Assembly: GCA_050298555.1 (NCBI GenBank)
Contig: JBNKUL010000035.1
Span: 1-64,000, forward strand
From: JAPHSX01 sp050298555
GTDB taxonomy: Bacteria > Pseudomonadota > Gammaproteobacteria > Thiohalomonadales > Thiohalomonadaceae
Length of the DNA stretch: 64,000 bases
Direction of reading: 5' to 3'
The first letter of the stretch is position 1. Each line of letters starts with the position of its first letter. Below, one piece after another: positions 62,219 to 64,000 of the stretch. A program made the position numbers and the translations under genes. The notes beneath the pieces were generated by a model. That model was not told the DNA's origin. It saw nothing but the letters and a program-made list of their open reading frames with translations, and searched no databases.

Positions 62219-63181
62219 ATGGCCCTCTCCGAATTCCGACTCATCGAATCCTACTTTGAACAGCGCCGCCTCGGTCGTGATGACGTGGTGCTGGGGATCG
62301 GTGACGATGCCGCCCTGCTGCGCGTGCCCCTCGGTATGCAACTGGTATCCGCCGTCGACACCCTGATCAGCGGTGTCCACTTTCCCGAAAACACCGCCGC
62401 CGCCGCCATTGGATACAAGGCGCTGGCGGTCAATCTCAGTGACCTCGCCGCGATGGGTGCCGAACCCGCCTGGGCGACCCTCTCCCTCAGTATGCCCGAG
62501 CCGGATGAGGCCTTCCTCAAGGATTTTAGCGACGGCCTGTTCTCGCTGGCCGAACAGCATGGTGTCGAGCTGGTCGGTGGCGATACGGTGCGTGGCCCCT
62601 TGGTGTTAACGGTGCAGGTCAACGGCTTCGTGCCGGAGGGAGAGGCGCTCACCCGTTTCGATGCCCGCCCCGGCGACAGGCTCTACGTTAGCGGCACCCT
62701 CGGTGATGCGGCGGCAGGGCTGGAGCTGGTGCTGGCGGGTAAGGTCGAGGGGGATGAGGCGGCCTACCTGCGTGAGCGGCTCGACCGGCCCAGCCCGCGC
62801 CTTGCCCTGGGCCAGGCGCTGCGCGGTCTCGCCTCCGCCTGCATCGACATCTCAGACGGCCTCTGCGCCGATGTGGCCCATATCATGGAGCGCAGCCACC
62901 TGGGCTGCGATATCGACAGCTCGGCGCTGCCGTTGTCGCCGCAACTCAGCACACTGAAGGGCGAGGAGGGGGCGAGGGCGCTGGCACTCAATGGCGGCGA
63001 CGACTACGAACTCTGCTTTACCGTGCCCGAGGAGCAGGAGGCGACGCTGCAACGTCTCGCCACCACCTTTGATGTAGCGATCACCTGCATCGGCGAGGTG
63101 AACAACGAGGTGGGGGTGTTGCGCATCGACGGCAATGCGGTCGAGGGCAGCGGCTACGATCACTTCAAGGAGCGAGCATGA
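62219..63181 (+). CDS. thiL: Thiamine-monophosphate kinase
   Basis: A 320-residue kinase of the PurM/AIR-synthase superfamily making thiamine diphosphate. FRLIESYFEQRR and VVLGIGDDAALLRVP start the ATP-binding domain; GGDTVRGPLVLTVQVNGFVPEG, CIDISDGLCADVAHIM and LNGGDDYELCFTVP are conserved. It follows nusB by 31 bases and overlaps pgpA by 4 bases (ATGA), the usual coupling. Confidence 0.97.
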   Translation: MALSEFRLIESYFEQRRLGRDDVVLGIGDDAALLRVPLGMQLVSAVDTLISGVHFPENTAAAAIGYKALAVNLSDLAAMGAEPAWATLSLSMPEPDEAFLKDFSDGLFSLAEQHGVELVGGDTVRGPLVLTVQVNGFVPEGEALTRFDARPGDRLYVSGTLGDAAAGLELVLAGKVEGDEAAYLRERLDRPSPRLALGQALRGLASACIDISDGLCADVAHIMERSHLGCDIDSSALPLSPQLSTLKGEEGARALALNGGDDYELCFTVPEEQEATLQRLATTFDVAITCIGEVNNEVGVLRIDGNAVEGSGYDHFKERA

Positions 63182-63657
63182 AGCGCCTGCAATTTTCCGA
63201 CCTCTGGTCGCACCCGGCCAACTTACTCGCCCTCGGTTTCGGATCCGGCCTGGCACCGAAGGCGCCCGGCACCTTCGGCACGATGATGGCCGTGCCGCTC
63301 TACCTCTACCTCCTGCAGGGGCTCTCTACCTCAATGCTGCTCGCGGTGATCGCCGTGAGCTTCGTTATCGGCGTCTGGCTCTGCCACGCCTCGGCTAACA
63401 ATCTCGGCGTCCACGACCACCCCGGTATCGTGTGGGACGAGTTCGTCGGCTTCTGGATCAGCTGCATCGCCCTGCCCGCCGGGTGGCCCTGGCTGCTCGC
63501 CGCCTTCGTGCTGTTCCGCTTCTTCGACATCCTCAAGCCGTGGCCGATACGCTGGCTCGATCACCGAGTGCCGGGTGGTCTGGGGATCATGGTCGACGAT
63601 GTGTTGGCCGGTCTCTACGCCCTGGTGCTGTTGCAGCTGGCCGTCCTCTGGCTTTGA
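63178..63657 (+). CDS. pgpA: Phosphatidylglycerophosphatase A
   Basis: A 159-residue inner-membrane phosphatase completing phosphatidylglycerol synthesis. GFGSGLAPKAPGTFGTMMAVPLYLYL, HDHPGIVWDEFVGFWI and the IKPWPI-like ILKPWPIRWLDHRVPGGLGIMVDDVLAGLYA with catalytic Asp residues are all present, between four hydrophobic segments. Together with cdsA it shows the phosphatidylglycerol route. Confidence 0.96.
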   Translation: MKRLQFSDLWSHPANLLALGFGSGLAPKAPGTFGTMMAVPLYLYLLQGLSTSMLLAVIAVSFVIGVWLCHASANNLGVHDHPGIVWDEFVGFWISCIALPAGWPWLLAAFVLFRFFDILKPWPIRWLDHRVPGGLGIMVDDVLAGLYALVLLQLAVLWL

Positions 63658-63663
63658 TTGCGG

Positions 63664-64000
63664 ATGCGCCTCTCTAAGCCGCTCCTCTACCTTCTCTTCT
63701 CCCTTGCCCTGCCTGCCTGGGCGACCGACGAGATCACGGTACTCGGCCTTTTCACCGATAAGGCGATGCTGCGCATCGACGGCACGCAACGCCTGCTCAA
63801 GGTGGGGCAGGTGAGTCCGGAGGGGGTTACGCTGATCGCCGCCGATAGTGAACAGGCGGTCATTGAAGTAAATGGCAAGCGTCGTACCTTAACTCTGGGA
63901 AGTCATATCAGCAGCCACTTTAGCGGCCCCAGGGTGAAGCGGGTACAGATTTGGCCGGATAAGCTCGGCATGTACAGCGTCAGTGGCGCCATCAACGGTA
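63664..64000 (+). CDS. Retropepsin-like aspartic protease family protein, N-terminal part, cut by window edge
   Basis: The first 112 codons are visible. A signal peptide (LLYLLFSLALPAWA) is followed by a beta-rich segment (ITVLGLFTDKAMLRIDGTQRLLKVGQVSPEGVTLIAADSEQAVIEVNGKRRTL) and, at the edge, GMYSVSGAING, which in the clan AA family (TIGR02281 type) comes just before the VDTGA active site. The active site is outside the window, so this rests on recognised context. It starts 6 bases after pgpA. ATG at 63664. Confidence 0.65.
   Translation, partial: MRLSKPLLYLLFSLALPAWATDEITVLGLFTDKAMLRIDGTQRLLKVGQVSPEGVTLIAADSEQAVIEVNGKRRTLTLGSHISSHFSGPRVKRVQIWPDKLGMYSVSGAING

Overview
The window is a chromosome segment from a GC-rich gammaproteobacterium. 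The evidence is gene content and order: rpsB-tsf-pyrH-frr-uppS-cdsA-dxr-rseP-bamA-skp-lpxD-fabZ-lpxA, rnhB/dnaE/accA/tilS/pyrG/kdsA/eno/ftsB/ispD/ispF/truD, surE-pcm-nlpD-rpoS, and nrdR-ribD-ribE-ribB-ribH-nusB-thiL-pgpA are all classic gammaproteobacterial neighbourhoods. A free-living, motile, aerobically responsive bacterium is suggested by three chemoreceptors, one of them Aer-like, a FadL/OmpP1 porin and RpoS. The species cannot be named from the sequence alone.

Layout. 1-6.4 kb (minus strand): map, glnD, dapC and the start of dapD. The usual glnD-dapC neighbourhood is interrupted by a TIR-domain gene of foreign look and a small VOC-fold gene. 6.4-19.1 kb (plus): translation factors, isoprenoid and phospholipid synthesis, outer-membrane assembly and lipid A genes, many overlapping by a few bases. 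19.1-22.3 kb (minus): lpxB with a DegT-type aminotransferase and a Gfo/Idh dehydrogenase. This matches the gnnB/gnnA pair that supplies the 3-amino sugar for amide-linked lipid A. 22.4-34 kb (plus): rnhB, an AAA+ ATPase of unknown role, a low-GC block of three unknown genes separated by attC-like sites (a cluster of integron gene cassettes without an integrase), then gnd-zwf-pgl and dnaE. 34-43 kb: accA, tilS, pyrG, kdsA, eno, ftsB, ispD, ispF, truD. 43-49.5 kb (minus): three methyl-accepting chemotaxis proteins and an Smr-domain gene inserted between truD and surE. 49.6-56.2 kb: surE, pcm, a YqaA-type membrane protein, nlpD, rpoS, a FadL-family porin and an unknown exported protein. 56.4-64 kb: glyA, nrdR, the riboflavin cluster, nusB, thiL, pgpA and the start of a retropepsin-like protease.

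How it fits together. Most of the window is housekeeping: lysine/peptidoglycan precursors, nitrogen signalling, translation, MEP isoprenoids (dxr, ispD, ispF), envelope biogenesis (bamA, skp, lpxABD, kdsA, cdsA, pgpA), oxidative pentose phosphate flux and flavin synthesis. The accessory content sits at breaks in conserved gene order: glnD|dapC, lpxA|rnhB, rnhB|dnaE and truD|surE.

The most interesting signal is the cassette material. Three consecutive genes at 24.8-26.8 kb are each followed by an attC-like inverted repeat, two of which show an unpaired base in the L'' box. Two of the three products carry an R-N-x3-H motif like that of HEPN RNases. Separately, the lone TIR gene at 2.05-2.85 kb ends in a similar attC-like structure. 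Together they suggest integron-derived, possibly defensive, cassettes stranded in a housekeeping chromosome. The RibB protein also has a degraded GTP cyclohydrolase II half, and LpxA carries the methionine that sets a short (about C10) acyl ruler in Pseudomonas.
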